A stretch of DNA of 64,000 nucleotides from Myrmaecium sp. VS I D KN 1 (GCA_019775845.1 JADQAV010000008.1:1044884-1108883), one strand, 5' to 3'; positions 1 through 13,581 are shown, counted from the first letter of the stretch. The notes: generated from the sequence alone by a model not told the origin. Numbers and translations: made by a program.

Positions 1-702
1 CTTCATGCTTCTTCTCTGGAAATTCAGCCCTCCCCCTTGCTTTGTCCGATGCACGTTCTCTTCACTGCCACCCCCTTCCCGATTTTGAACCGTGCTCGGC
101 CTTGGACATAATTCACGGTTGACGTTGCGCGATATGAATGCCTCTCCTCAGGAATGATCCTGACGCTGAGTGTATGTTCACGAAGAGAATGAAGACCTTG
201 CTTAGTAGAAAACAAACATATATCGGCCGGTAGATGCATGTAGCGCTCCCCGTACCCATCCTAGTCGCTTTTCCTACCTACCCTTGTTCAAGGTTATCTT
301 AAAACGGCCCGCTAGGGCCCGGGCACGTGTAGGTGAAACACAGGGGGGTGTCCCGGGCCAAATGCATGTAAGGTAGCAACTCACAGGAATCATGAGCCAC
401 GCATGGAAGTCGGCATCGCTCAGGATGGCCAGTGATCACCAACAGTCTTAATTCCGCCAGGCGGTGGTGAATGTACACGTTCCTAATAGTACTGCGTTTT
501 TGTACAACGATGCCAATCATCCATGCCGATATGTTGTGCAGGCCCAACCGTGTCGCCCTTTTCCAGCATGTACATACTACTGCCTTCCCGGCCCTTTAAG
601 AATATCCAAAGTGGACGAATAAGGGAAACATTTCATGATGGTCTTGCAGAGTCATGTCCAAAAGCAAAACATCAAACTGGTCAATGCGATCCTTCCTCCT
701 CT
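1..702. other. intergenic, no recognisable gene
   Basis: Only short open frames without recognisable similarity or plausible splice structure occur here. The right part must contain the 3' UTR of the minus-strand GTPase gene that ends at 703. Nothing else is seen. Confidence 0.5.
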
Positions 703-3480
703 TCATATGTCCTCGTCATCTTGGTCAGCTTTACGCTTGCCATCGGCATCTAAAGCGTCCATGTTGATATCCTCATAGCTGTTCTGTCGCGACGGAGCGG
801 TACGGTTCGACATAGCCATAGCCTGACGGCCCGTGTCCGATGATTCGAGGAACTCGCGCAGGCGCTCCTTGCCCACTTCGACGGCTTGCGCAGACGCTGC
901 GTTGGCCATGCGGTACATGGGACCCCAAAGATTAAGCGTGTATGAGATGTAAGCCCCAATGCCGAGCAAGATGAGGAAGATGAAGTAAACAGGGTTGCGG
1001 AGCACTGCAATGGATTAGCCAGAACCTACACCAACCCGCTCCGCGGAACTTACCAGCGACGATTTCGTTCCACCCAAGCGCGAGGAGGAGACCATAGAAG
1101 TACAATGGCACTTGTGTCACTCCGCCTATCGCACTTCGCTTCGCCTCAACATATACACCGTCGGCTGTCTTCTTGAAGCGCACAAGGAGGTCTTGCACCT
1201 TTGAATCCGAAAGTACCGTCATTTCTTCTTCTAGGCTCTTTCCTTCATCTTCATCTACCCCGCCAATTGGTGGTAAATCTTCCTCGTCCGCAGGACTCAC
1301 GCTCTTCGGAGGGGCCCCGATCCATGCGTCCAACGGTGGCGGAGCCGATGTTTTATTGAGTCTGAAGCGTGCAAGTAGCGGGATCAGAGCAACCGTAGAC
1401 TCCCTTGCACGAGTGTACATGCCTTCGATGTCGTCGGTAGGCCGCCAGATGCGGGGGACGCCGTGCTCGTCATAACGGAATTTGTCCTCGAAGTTCTCAC
1501 GGAGTTTGAGTAGAAGATTGCCTTCCATCACTTCTTCGTCCAACTTGGCACGAAGAACACTCCAGGACTTCCGTCTGAGCCGCCACAAGCCAACCTCAAC
1601 TTCTTCAGGCGAGGCATCAAAAGAGCGAGCGCGTTCGGTGAAACGCTCCTCAGCATGCGCTACAATCTCTGTGAAAACTGTCCAAACACGGTCCCAGAGA
1701 TCCTTTTCTGTCGCGACGGTATGCTTCTCCCCTTCGGCAGGAGCACCAGATCCTCCTCGTCCAGAGCCGAGTTTGTTAAACTCGAGCCCAACGGCTTCGC
1801 CTACACGTGAACGTACCCAACGCTCCACGCGGGTTGCCAAGCGACGAATTTCATCTTGACGAAGGCGTGATGACACGGTCTCGAGTTCCTTCCGATATAG
1901 GTCCAGTTCCTGCTTGTAATCACACCAGGGTGCACCCTCAACAACTGAACCAGCAGCCTCAGCCTCGAATCTTTCCAGAGCAGCTTTCTTCTCCTTGTCG
2001 ACTATCTCAGCAAAATCGTAAGTGGCGCCCTTCTTTTGCCCAACTTTGACCGCAGCGCTAACAGCATCGGTGAACTGGCTAACACCAGACTTGTGCGCAG
2101 CAGCGAGCTGGTTGTGGAAGAGCGTTTTGAGTCTGGTGTCGACTTTGCTTTCTAGCTCGGCCAATTTGCGCTTGAAGACTCCCTTGTGGTAACGGCTGGC
2201 ATTGGTCTCAAACCCCTTCAGCACAGCGACCCGCGCCGAGTTCATCGAGGCACCCAATTCTGGCAAAATCTTGGGATTTCCGGATTTGATATCTTGAGCC
2301 TGCTTCTCTTCCAGAGGCACAATTGCCTCGTCAAACGCAATTAGGACTTCTCGGGATATCTCGTCGCAACGGAATTGCGCCAAGAGTTCCTGTTGCGTCG
2401 GCAGGTCCAAGTCTTTGTTATTCACAATTTGGTCCCAAATACCTTCGGCGTACATGGGAAAGCCGTCGGCAGGTATACGACGATGATACTCAGGGAGGAA
2501 CACCGGTTGTGACTCTTCATCCAAAAGTTCGGCCTTCTTTGGGTCTTTGTACCCTTCTTTGAACCTCAAGCTGAGCTTTTCCACCTCGTCCACAAACTTT
2601 TCGGGTTGTAATATCTTGTGAGGCAATGCCGCAAAGGCAAAGTCGAAGTAGTTCTCAATGCGGGAGTCTTCCAATCCCGGCGGCTTTGAAAGTGAGGCCC
2701 ATATCCTGCTGAGGTCTTGAATGAGAGTATTCTTGAGGTTGACCAGGGGAGTGTTTCCGATATGGTCCCGGATCACGAAAAAAAGGAGGGAGCGCGGTAT
2801 GCTCTTGCTATCCTTGATGAATAACTGGAGGTTGACTTCAAACACGGTCTTCAGCAAACCCATATTTGCGCCCTGGTATAGTCCGACTTGGTGTTCCCAA
2901 ATGTTGACGATGAGGACCTCGCTCGTAGCTAGTGCAAAGAGCGCGCTCTTCCGCTCAAAATCCTGATCTTCTCCTCGCTCCCGGCCGTCTGTGCCTTCCA
3001 CATCCATGACCAAGATATTATCGGCCATGCCCTTCTCCGAAGGGTCGCGCTTGTTCTTCGACATCCATATGCCTTTAGTTGTCTGACGGCGCTCCTGCTC
3101 GGACATGACACCGAAGTCGGTTTTGAATAAGTGGTTGAGCAGGGTGGATTTGCCGGTGGACTGCGACCCGAACACGGATATCAGATGGTAGTTGAAACCG
3201 GCTGGTATGACATTTGTGAGCGCCAGGTACGAGGACAAGTGCGGGCTACACAGGCATACCGGACACGTTAGCAAACATGCGCCGGAGTAAGCAACGAGCA
3301 TGATGGAGGTGCTTACTTGAACCGCTTGTCCTCATCGATCACCTGGACACCATGCTCATATTGTTCCGCGGTAGGAGTCTCCTCCATGGAGGCGAAGTGG
3401 CCGTTCATCAACAACGAGGGGGCGGAGGGGAGCTTGTTGACTTGAGGCCGCCGCACATCGACCGGCGAGTTGGTCGACAT
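703..3480 (-). CDS. SEY1: Sey1/atlastin-type dynamin-like GTPase (ER homotypic fusion)
   Basis: Three exons: 3480..3317, 3245..1054 and 1004..703, giving about 885 aa, the usual length for fungal Sey1. The family fuses ER tubules by GTP-driven homotypic membrane fusion. Visible are the P-loop GSQSTGKST (residues ~81-89), the switch/G3 region [10 protein letters not shown], a long helical middle domain, and paired C-terminal hydrophobic segments ([14 protein letters not shown] and [15 protein letters not shown], ~765-808), followed by a polar tail. The start [12 protein letters not shown] lies in the first exon. Intron 1 (3316..3246) joins KRF to NPHLSSYLA, and intron 2 (1053..1005) restores [13 protein letters not shown] across the membrane hairpin. 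Without these introns the frame runs into non-homologous sequence at both ends, so the splice model is well supported. Confidence 0.95.
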
Positions 3481-4851
3481 TTGACGCAGCAGAATGCGAG
3501 ATCACGGGTGATGAGCCTGCGACTAGCGAAGCGGGAAAACGTCTAAGTTACTTAATCTTAGGTTGGTAGGCTTGTATAGGTACGAGTAGGGGTCGAGGTA
3601 AATAGTAAGGGCCAAGTGCCAGCACTTGGTTTACAGGTAGCCTGACAAACGATGACGGGGACCTCGACCGCCTTGGTCGCCTTCCAATCCAAGTGTTGGT
3701 GGGGAACGACAGGGGCTCCCAATCCGCCACGACACTGCTCCGTCCGTCCTGCCTTGCTAGAAACAAAGACCTGACGTTTAGCCGAACGCAGTCGTCTACA
3801 AGCTCTCGAATTTTTGAACATGAGAGGTGGCCGTCACTGTCGGTTGCAACTTGTACTGTAATGATTACAAGACTAACATTCATGCCTCCTGTCACAAAAG
3901 CTAGTGCTGAGGACGGTTATACATACAGTCCATGGTAGAGCATGTCCAACGGCTACCGGTACAGTATAGTACATACGTACACTATGTAGCATAATGCAGT
4001 AGTCTGACTTGAATAACAACATGTACCATATATGCCCAATCCTTAGGTACTGAGCTTCGTTTACTCGCGTAGATAGAAACAATGTGCACCGGCGCAATTC
4101 GTCCTGAACTAGAAGGACTGTATATTATTGAAGGAGCGACATACAATCCACGATATGGTAACGGGAGAAAGGTGTCTGATCATTGTCTCAAAGCCATAGA
4201 GAAAGCCCAATCGCACTAGAACACATGCCACCTGTTCTCGCCTTCTACCTGCTTTCACCGGTCTCGACGTCACATGATAAGAGAAAAATTGTGAAGGGTA
4301 AGGAAGTCAATATGCAGAGATGAAATATCCAGGGTTAATGATGCGCCCGGTGCTCGTATGGGTGTGGAGCCTCTTAAACAACGATTATGGATTGCAGAAG
4401 CTATTTCATAGCCCGGATCCAAAAAGCCGAGAGCAGCAACAGCCTCGATTTTAGAAGATGGTTAGAAGGCATTGAAAGTGGTGAAGAGATGCCGTTAAAA
4501 GAAAGAAGAAATAGGTCCGTACGCAAGAAGCTGTCCCTGAGGAATATTTGGTCTTGCCAACACGATAGCAAGAATCAGATTGATGGGCTTTATGGAATGC
4601 TTCCAATAGTTCCGGGACGCGCCCTCAAGCGTAGGTTAAAGGTAGATGGGCGAGCAATAGAGATAAGGCAGTGCCAATGTCGACTTCGTCCGCCATAGGA
4701 CGTGGTGTACCAGGTCAGCTTATGTGAGGTTCTTGATGGCACCAAATTGGCTGTCTTATACTGCAGAACGTGTGTGAGACATCGACAGCAACCCTTTCTG
4801 GGCAGAACAAGGTTTCGCATGTTCTGCAGTTGCGTGTCCGGAGCTGGATCA
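3481..4851. other. intergenic between SEY1 and PUF gene
   Basis: About 1.4 kb upstream of SEY1 and downstream of the PUF gene, both on the minus strand. It should contain the SEY1 promoter and the PUF gene 3' UTR. Open frames in both directions are short and compositionally ordinary. Nothing specific is recognised. Confidence 0.5.
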
Positions 4852-7749
4852 TCAGCGATATGGGTTGAATGTTCCAGGACCAGACCGGCCAGCACCAGTA
4901 TTGTGATAGCGCGCCATCTGTGGGAAACCAGTGCCGGGGCCAGGACGGGTCGCAGATACCGGGTTAGTGCACAGCATGGCAACGCGAGATCCGTACTTAG
5001 AGCCGCGAAGGGAGACCATATGCTTGCGAACATGAGTAGCCACAAGTTCACGATGCTGGGCTCCAGCATTGGTGAGAATGTACTGGATCAGGTAGTTTCC
5101 AAACTGATCACCCGCAATGTCAATAAGGGGCATCCGAGGACGGTCGGCCCTGCCTTCACAGACACGGTCAAGGTAGCGGTCAAGGAACTCGGATCCGCCT
5201 ATCTTTAGGCATTTTTCGATAACTTTCGATGCGTACTGGTCCATGCTGTATTCGCTTGCGAAGCGCAGGATGTGGTCAATTGCACGGCTACGATCAGCCG
5301 GAGCGCCGTGCTCGCAAATGTGCTGGATGCACCAATTGCCAAACTGGCCGTGAGCGATGACGTCGATGCTAGCCAAAACCTCGTTGATGCAGGGCCGCTT
5401 GTCCTCTTCAAGGCAATTTTCGAAGATATTTTGAACGACAAGACTGCCAGTCTCGCCTAGGGCAACCTCATGCCACATGCCTCTAAGAGCCTCATTGACG
5501 TACTTCATGATCTGGGGAGGAGAGTCGCTCCAACGGAGTTCAAACAGCTTCTGCCAAACATGGCAGGCATAGCGATGGATGACAGTCTCAGGGATACGCC
5601 GCAGTAACTCATGGACCATGATAGCTTTGTACTCTTCGGGAACGGCATCGAAAGCCTTTTGTACAACGTGGCAGCCGAAGGCGTCCATGCTAAGTGTAAG
5701 TGTATTTCCTCGAATAGCATTCGCAATCGCGATGACTTGGTCAGGCGTGCCATGCTCAAAACAACGCTGTACTAGAAAGTTCCCGAACCGGTTGATCATG
5801 AGAGGATATGCCTGAGCTATGATAGCTTCGACAATCTCATATTTCTGCTCAGTCGTGCCAACCTTGAGCTTCTGCTGCAAGAAGATTGATGCTTGCTGGT
5901 CGTTGTTACAGACGATCTTATCAACGATGTATTTCCAGTTGCAAGTCATGTTTCGATCGAGCAGACGGCGGTAATTGATGGGTTCAACAGGCGTGACATA
6001 TGTGTTTGCCGATTCTTGCGATAGCTGAGATGTCTTGTAGAAGTCAGCATTGACATCGCCTGTAGACATATTCCCCCTCGTGATAGGGTCAAGCGAAGTA
6101 GGTTGGTTGAGTAGGGGCTGCAAGCAGGACGCTCCAGCAGAATGCAACTGGAACCCGGTATGGGATACCGAAGAGATTTCAAGCGGATTGTTAGGATGCA
6201 ATGTTGATTCCTGAAGAGGGGCAGTGGATGCAGATCTCATGGAAGGAACAGATGAAGACATTGAGCGGTCATAGATTATAGACCTGTTCGCAATGCCTAC
6301 CTGGTTGCTCCACGGCGTTTGATTCATCGGCTCAACCACACTGAACTCTGCAGCGGTCGGTGACAGCCTAGCCCCTGTAGGACGAGGTGTGTAGGACGGG
6401 CTGACATTTGACGGATATAGGCTCACTGGAGGCATGCCAATAGGACCTAGTGGCGAAGTGATTCCGGCCGTGCCGTCTGTAGAAGCAATGCTGCTTGCAT
6501 AGGTTTGCCATCCCGAATTGTAGTATCCCATGTCTGAACCTGGTCGAGTGGGTGGCTGTGGCATACGCCTGGCACCGTAATCCAGTGGAAAGCTGGCGGT
6601 CTCGTTAAGAGCTTGATTCCCACGGAAGTTGTTCAAGCGAGTGTTCATGAAGCCATTCCGAGCTTGCAAAGGAGCTGGAGAGATAGCCTGCGGAGGCAGA
6701 TTAGGGTTGAAAGGCGCTCCTGGATAGAACAACCCCGCGGTACTGGAGTTCCAATTGCCAAATCCGACATGGCTGTTGTAAGTCGCGTTGGATTTGACGG
6801 CGTTTCCCCAAATGCCTTGTGCACGGTTGAATCCATTCGAAGGAAGTGATTCGCTACCATTCGAGCGAGCATCATCTTCCTGAGGCCAGCTACCTTGACG
6901 TGGGCCTAATGGTCGAGTGGAGGCGTTGAAGGCATTCTGGAGTTTGCTTATAGTCTGCTCAGTAACATCGCCATTGTACGGGAAATCTGACTCTGAAGAA
7001 CTCCCAATTGCTTGATCCAAGGTTTGCTTTGTGATCCGGGTTTGATGAATTTCCTGGTTCATGGCAGCGAGCTGACTGCGAGCTGAGTCCAGCTCGTGCT
7101 TCAAACGGGTCACTTCGGCCACACTTGAGGAATTAGTCGACGGCAAAGAACCATCCTGAGACTCCGTTGGGGGCGAGTTCGCGAGGAGAGCGTCACTGAT
7201 CGGCGTGACAGGATTCGACCCATTGGAGGAATCCTCATAATCTTTGCCAGGGACGCTAAGTGTAGCTGTAACATCGGCCATGCCCAAAGCTTGCTTCTGC
7301 TGTTCAATTAACAGCTTGTGCTGAGAAAGCTTCGATAAAAGCGTATCCATCGGAAGACTGTTCGGTGGAGGAAGCACGTAAAGAGCGCGCGGATTATCGG
7401 AAGGCGGCATATCCTCCTTTCCTTCGTCAAGGGTCTGCGGCCATGTTGGTTAGTGAATGAAATATGTAAACTGGCGAATGTTTTCGGCACTGAAGCGAGC
7501 ATTAACTGACCGGTTGAGTAGATCTGACATTGGAAAATTTCGATGTAACTAAGGGTACAGATGTTTTGTTCTCTGGGCGAGTCGTCCGGTTGGAACTCTG
7601 AAAGACATGAGCAGCGGTCACGTCTGAAATCAACAGCAGGTACTTACAGAGACAGCCTGGGAATTAAGCGGAGACGGCATTGCCTGAGGATCAGAAAGGT
7701 GATTAGGGTTATCGCATTTTTTTGGCGTCGGGGATCCAGAATTGTCCAT
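4852..7749 (-). CDS. Pumilio/PUF-family RNA-binding protein
   Basis: Modelled as three exons (7749..7648, 7597..7511, 7434..4852), about 923 aa. Both introns (7647..7598 and 7510..7435) are phase 0 and have GT/AG borders. The C-terminal third (~555-865) holds PUM repeats with characteristic cores such as FGNFLVQRCFE, FGCHVVQKAFD, TGSLVVQNIFE, FGNWCIQHICE and FGNYLIQYIL. PUF domains bind short UGUA-type motifs in 3' UTRs and usually repress or localise mRNAs. The N-terminal half is Ser/Pro/Asn-rich and disordered, with a short coiled coil (around VTRLKHELDSARSQL). If the first two exons are non-coding, the next ATG is at 7410 (MPPSDNP), giving 852 aa; the clean phase-0 joins favour the longer form. 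Which PUF subgroup it belongs to is not resolved here. Confidence 0.88.
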
Positions 7750-8413
7750 GTTGACGGTCGGCAATTCAAAATTGACGAAGCGTACAAGTCTCTGAAGATG
7801 TAGAAGGGCGGTAGATGAAGGAGTCTCTTCCGAATTGTACAGGATATCAGCTCTTAGATAGGAGAACACACACCACTGAGTCCGACAAACGGAGCAGCTT
7901 CACGGTTGGTGACAGTTGAAGGCTGTGTTGATCGAGTTGTCGGGCTAGAAAGAGGGCGGCGTTGAGTGAGAAAGAAGATTTAGTTGAAGAGATGTGAAGG
8001 GCCAAGGTTGAGGAATGTGCGACCTGCAACTGACTGCTCGGCCTGGCGGCGACCGTCGTGTTTGGAAAGAGCTCTCAGGCGCACGTCTGGACGAGGAATC
8101 AGCTCTGTCCACCGTGCGAGTAAGCAACGAGACGACGGCTGCAATCTGACTATGCCCGAGATTACTCGGTCTGCTGCGTCTTTTACTGACAGTACGAGCG
8201 AAAGCACAGAACGACAGTCGGAAAGAGAGTGGTGGAGGTTCGGAGGAGATGCGAGTTGCTACGCGTAAATAGGAAAGTGACGTTGGAGGAAGGTGACGGT
8301 TGGCGAACTTGGGGCGATTCTAAGAAGTACCTCCCTTCAATCACAACCCTTTTCTGCCAACGCTTCGACAGTGCACCCTTGACCGCCACACTTGTGCAGA
8401 CCTGCCATATCCC
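7750..8413. other. upstream region of PUF gene
   Basis: About 660 bp between the 5' end of the PUF gene and the 3' end of the next minus-strand gene. It presumably carries the PUF promoter and 5' UTR. No further gene is supported. Confidence 0.45.
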
Positions 8414-11400
8414 CTAGGTAAAGAAGGATGACCTGGTGGCCCGCCAACTGTAGTCCAATACACCCATGGCTAGCACGCCCTCAAGCCCCTTGATCTTGAC
8501 GTCGTCCCCGAGGATTACGAAGTCAGGCTGTCCAACGCCTGTGAGCATTGGTACCAACTTAGCGGCGCTTCGAAGAGACCGCAGGTTGGACCCCCAGACA
8601 ACCAATTCCAGGGCTTCATCTTCCAGCGGCCGGAGAAAGATCGCAGCCAGCTCTTGTCCAGTATACGACCTTTCGTCCCCTAGGTGGTCGGCCACGACAA
8701 GCCGAGACGATGCGCGAATTTGGATGGGAAAACTGGGCATGGCGCATTGGGGAAGCATATCTCCTATCGCAACAGTGACTATGTTCCCAGCCGACCGTTG
8801 TTCGTAGTATCTCCGATCAGTATCCACGACGGCTGTATCGGCGCCAAAGTATTGCTGGAAATTCCTCGATATCTGGAGAGCAATGGAGAACGTTTCTGGT
8901 CCTCGGTGTTGGATCTTGATGTGCCCGCTACTCCGAAGAATTGCATTCATAGTTCCAAGTTGCCGACCGCATCGGTGTTCGAGTCCGCACTTTGCGAGAA
9001 TCACCGGCTGTTCGAGTATGTTTAAGCAGGGCGACATCTTGATTGTATATTGCCAAAGCAATGAGAACGGGCAACAGTACCTTCCAAGTTCCACTGGTGT
9101 CCTTCCAAAGGATAGGACCAGTAACACGCAAGCGATCATGAGGGATCACTTCCTGACCATCTACTATGAGAGCTTTCTGGAAATCATGCTCGATGCGAAA
9201 ACCTATTATGTTAGAGGTCCTCAACGTCTGTACCTCACCATGTTCGCCGCTTGAGACATGCAATTTTCCGATCTGCCCGGGATCCTCCAGTTGCAGCACC
9301 CTTATACCGCCCTTCGGACCCATCTCTGCTGGATTAGCAACCGCGATAGAGAAGTTCTGGCATGTATTCCGGGGAGGAACTCTATCTCTTTGGGTATACC
9401 ACCGATAGAAGGCTTTGAGCGGATCTGTCGTCATGACGCCGTCGAACCAGTGGCCCCGGCCTGGAAGTTCATTGTATATGGAGTGCCATCCTGATTGGAA
9501 AAGGAGCTGGCTCATTTGTCTGGAATGGAATGGGGGTACGTTGTCATCGTCGCTCCCGTGCTGCTGCAGTATGGGGATTCCTTTCATGTTATCAATCAAT
9601 AGCTCATGGCGATAGCTATTTAAGGCCGCCTGCACTATGGCGAAGCGACGTGGTTCGACCGGCTGCCAGAGATTGTAAGGCACATAATCTTGAACCTCCG
9701 TCAGCGTTCGTCACGCGGAAGATCCTAGGGAAATCACGCGCGCTCACTCTGAATGGAGAGATATCCGGAGACCGGTGCGGCCGCAATGATACGGTCGGGT
9801 TGATGCGTAAGAGCAAACCATGTGCCTTGACCTGATTACCCGTCACTATCATACAGCTGTTCTCGATTTTGAGGACCTACCTCCATTCGAGTGCCCGCTG
9901 ACCAACCATCTATTGATGTTAACGTTCGGCCCACCCCAGCGCATATGGTCGAGCCAGTCCGGTATAGAAGCCACCGCAGCTTCGATATCCGCAAAACCCC
10001 ATATATCTAAACAGTATCATATCTTTCTCAGTTTAGTGGATCAACAAGAGAATCATCATACTTACGCCAGTCGTCAGCACTCCATGGAGTCACGCCCGTT
10101 GGGAACACCACCCAAGCGCAAAGATCAAGTACACTATCCAGGGCGTGCCGTACCTGCTCGCTCTCTGCCTCCAGTCCAGCACCATGCAATTGCAATAGTA
10201 CCGGCAATGCCTGCTCTGAATTCCCACAAGCACTCTTGTTACCAGGAGGCGGCCGCAGAATAGCATAGGAGACTATTTCCCCAGGATGAAGGAACGTGAC
10301 TTTGTGGGGTTCCGACACCCCACGCTGAGTGAGGTGCTTGGATATTCGCAATGATTCAAGCACAGTGAGGTTGTCTGCGAGTTTATAATGTAAAACGAAC
10401 CGCACCCTCTCAGTCCTTTGAAAGCAGCCTGAAAACTCAAGCACAACTGGTCTGGTTTGACCCGCTACCACTGTCAACGGCCCTGACCGCAGTCTCACGG
10501 ACAAGCGAGCCTTTAAGGGCGGGTTAGATCTCTGCAAACGTTATAAATGATAGCACTCACATCAAGACTCTCCACGTTGACTATTTCGATATTGATGGCC
10601 GCTGTATTACGGGCATGTACTGAACCAAAGGAACTCGGTAAGACGCCATCTACGACTTCAGAGATTAAGAGCCCTTCTTTGGTCAGCTCGAGAGGACCAT
10701 GCGTTCCAGCAAGCTGCATCTCTACAGTGGAACGCAATAACGGCCGACCAATGCCACCCATAGCTCTTACATCACGAACCAGGCGTATATCGATCGTATG
10801 ACTACCAGGTTCAAGGTGGAGCACAGGGGGGGCCTTCCGGAATGCGTACATGTCTCCCCCGAAGAATTCCACCCCATCAATATAGAACTGGAGGACTTGA
10901 TCGGTATACAGGACCACGGTTATAGTCTCTTGGGTATTCACAACTATTTCGCTTCTAGCCCAAGCTTGGAATTGGAGTGCTGACCAGCCGTATACATCCT
11001 GGAGGAAGGCCCAGTCGACATCCGGAAACTCTACGGTCAATATACTTTGGCGATCTTCTTTGGCACGTTCGGCTTGTATTGTTGACCAGCGCACAGTACC
11101 GTTTGTGGGCAGGGAGCTATGGAAGATAGTATCTGGGTTATATTGGAGGTTCGGGAAGCCCCCATAGAACTCTAGAGGGTCGGCGCCCCATGATGCTTCT
11201 GCGACCTAATCAACATTACAGCTTCTGCGCAAGATACCAGTGAGGAGCGCATGCCTCTTGTGCCGCTTTGGAAAGGACCGAGGACGTGCCATTGTGCCGA
11301 GATCACTACTGGAGATCCATGAGGGTCTACTAAGGGGCTCTGCGGCTGACTACTCGGACGCTGGCATGCGTAAAGATGTTTGAAAAACGGACAGAACAGC

Positions 11401-11423
11401 GATAGGAGGTAACAAGGCAGCAT
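8414..11423 (-). CDS. secreted alpha/beta-hydrolase (PHB-depolymerase/S9-like esterase family), 7 exons
   Basis: Seven exons: 11423..11255, 11198..10561, 10531..10066, 10006..9881, 9831..9748, 9688..9081 and 9007..8414, giving about 894 aa. All phases agree. An N-terminal hydrophobic stretch (MLPCYLLSLFCPFF) could be a signal peptide. An N-terminal beta-rich domain (QWHVLGPFQSGTR, WGADPLEFYGGF) precedes the hydrolase domain. The nucleophile motif SGHSNGGQGTW puts the catalytic Ser at ~464. An HGSDDDNVPP loop supplies the Asp (~541-543), and GRGHWFDG supplies the His (~574), so the Ser-Asp-His triad looks intact. The substrate is unknown; ester or peptide hydrolysis at the surface or outside the cell is inferred from family only. 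The first intron (11254..11199) appears to use a GC donor rather than GT. The 30-nt intron 10560..10532 is unusually short but joins SLD to RSNPP in frame. Confidence 0.82.
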
Positions 11424-11841
11424 AGTCTCAGCGGGGATGCTGTGCTTGCACCTGTCTCCAGCACCTCTCTCCTGCAGGGCTGGTGGATGATTGACGTTCG
11501 ACGCAGGGCCCGCCCGAAGCTTGAGCTTTGCTTGGCGGGCATGCGCGGCAGCTCACCATCGCGAAGGGCCAAGTAGCGTGCACCTAATCTCAAATCGACA
11601 ATGCCACCCAATTCCCGGCATCAAGTGTGCAAAGATTGAAGGTCAAGCCCTGCACGACCTGCGACGAGCATTGCCCACATTGCCTTCCTGTCTGCAATTC
11701 TACCGTACACGGCGACGACTCTGCACGCCTCGCGCCTGCACCCATACAAAACAGCAACTCCACCTCCGTCCGCTGTCTAGGAGTTCTTCATCCATGGCTT
11801 GAGTGCCTCACTGCGACGATAGGCCTCAACGAATATCCTGG
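11424..11841. promoter_or_regulatory. divergent promoter region
   Basis: This ~420-bp gap separates the divergently transcribed hydrolase (-) and transporter (+), so it must hold both promoters. No clear TATA box or known operator was identified. An ATG at 11803 in frame with the transporter would extend it by 13 residues. Confidence 0.4.
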
Positions 11842-13581
11842 ATGGCATCCAACACCTCCTCCAGCGCCGCCGTTGTGTCTCCGGTCCAGCAGTTTCCGCC
11901 GTTCTCCCCGGACTACTTCCCGGAACAGAACGACCAAGACTATGGGCGCAGCTCCAGTCCGAACTTGATCCCTTCAGCGAACGGGAGATTATCACAAGAC
12001 CGATGGCAGCCTCGAAGAGATTACAACCCTCTTGGCACCGCTAGAAGTACACATGGTGGAGTGAGACATGGGCGGCAGAAGAGCCTCAGCGAGGCCATCC
12101 GGACGATTAGAACGCGGCAGGGGAGTGTCAGCGCCAATGCGCATGAGATTGCGGATGCGCTGAAAGCTCCTATATCAATAAAGCTCATCGTACGTGAATT
12201 GCCAGCAGCGACTTGAACACGCCTAAGAAGCAGAGACAGGTGGCTAACTTCCTCATTCCTGAAGCTCCTTTGCGGACTTTGGTACATGTCCTCTATCCTC
12301 TCCAACACATCCTCCAAGGCTATCCTTACCGCGCTGCCGAAACCAGTTACTCTGACTGTCATCCAATTCGCATTTGTCTCCTCTTGGTGCCTCTTTCTAG
12401 GATGGCTCGCCAGGCACTTCCCACGCCTGAAAACCGCGATTCCAGCTCTTAAGCATGGGATTCGACCGCCGAGCAGAGATCTGATCATGACCACCCTGCC
12501 CCTAACGCTCTTCCAGATTGGTGGCCATATCTTAAGCTCGGATGCCATGGCGCGGATACCAGTCTCTCTAGTCCACACTATCAAAGGTCTTTCACCGCTT
12601 TTGACCGTGCTTGCGTATCGACTCTTCTTAGGAATCCGCTACTCGACGCCGACTTGGCTGTCCCTTATCCCCCTGACAATGGGTGTGATCATGGCTTGCT
12701 CCACGGACTTCAATGCCAACCTACCCGGTCTCCTATACGCTTTCGGTAGCGCTATTCTTTTTGTCACACAGAACATCGTGTCCAAGAAACTCTTCAATGA
12801 AGCTGCACTCGCAGAGGCCGAGGGTGTCTCGTCGAAGTTCCGCAAGCCGGATAAGCTCAACCTCCTTTGTTACTCCTCCGGTCTCGCCTTCCTCTTCACC
12901 ATGCCGATATGGCTCTGGTCAGAAGGGTTTGGCCTCCTGGGCGACTTCCTCCAGGATGCTTCGATCGACCTGACCGAGAAACATGGGTCCCTCGATCACG
13001 GCCGCCTAACCATTGAGTTCATCTTTAACGGCACCGTCCACTTTGCCCAAAACCTCATCGCCTTCATCCTTCTCTCCCTCGTCTCTCCAGTCACGTACTC
13101 CGTCGCGAGTCTGATCAAGCGCGTCTTCGTCATCGTGTTCGCGATCGTGTGGTTCGGCAACGCCATCACACGCGTGCAGGCTCTCGGCATCGGTCTCACC
13201 TTCCTCGGCCTCTACCTCTACGACCGCACCTCTGACGCTGACAAGGCGGACCGGCGCGCACGCGCCCTACAGCTGAAAGACAAGGACACCAGCATCCTTC
13301 CGATGGTCGAGGAACGCCCCGAGTCCTCCGGACGCGGCTTCACGTCCTCCCCCCAGACCCTGGACCCGAACGCCTTCATCTTCCCGCCGCCGAACGGGAC
13401 CGTGGGACACAACTCCAGCCGGGCCGGCAGCTCCGGCGGCGACAAGAAGCACGACGGTGCGACCCAAGGCCGTCGCTCCCGCGCGTCCAGCTCGGCGGGC
13501 TGGCTACCGCCCGGCACGAAGCAGGAGGAGACGTGGAAGGCGCAGGACATCCAAGGGATTTCCGGCATCGCTGTATCATAG
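11842..13581 (+). CDS. triose-phosphate-transporter-family (DMT superfamily) membrane transporter
   Basis: Two exons, 11842..12189 and 12265..13581, about 554 aa. The single intron (12190..12264) joins KLI to LLCGLWYMSS. After a ~110-aa polar N-terminus come multiple hydrophobic helices, with TPT-family signatures such as SLVHTIKGLSPLLTVLAYRL, LYAFGSAILFVTQNIVSKK, SLVSPVTYSVASLIKRV and QALGIGLTFLGLYLYD. The central K-G and S-V-A-S-x-I-K-R motifs are typical of the nucleotide-sugar/triose-phosphate branch, resembling yeast Sly41. Fungal members sit in secretory-pathway membranes; the substrate cannot be read from sequence. The C-terminal ~110 residues are a Ser/Gly/Pro-rich cytosolic tail. It is convergent with NUO78, 540 bp away. 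Confidence 0.88.
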
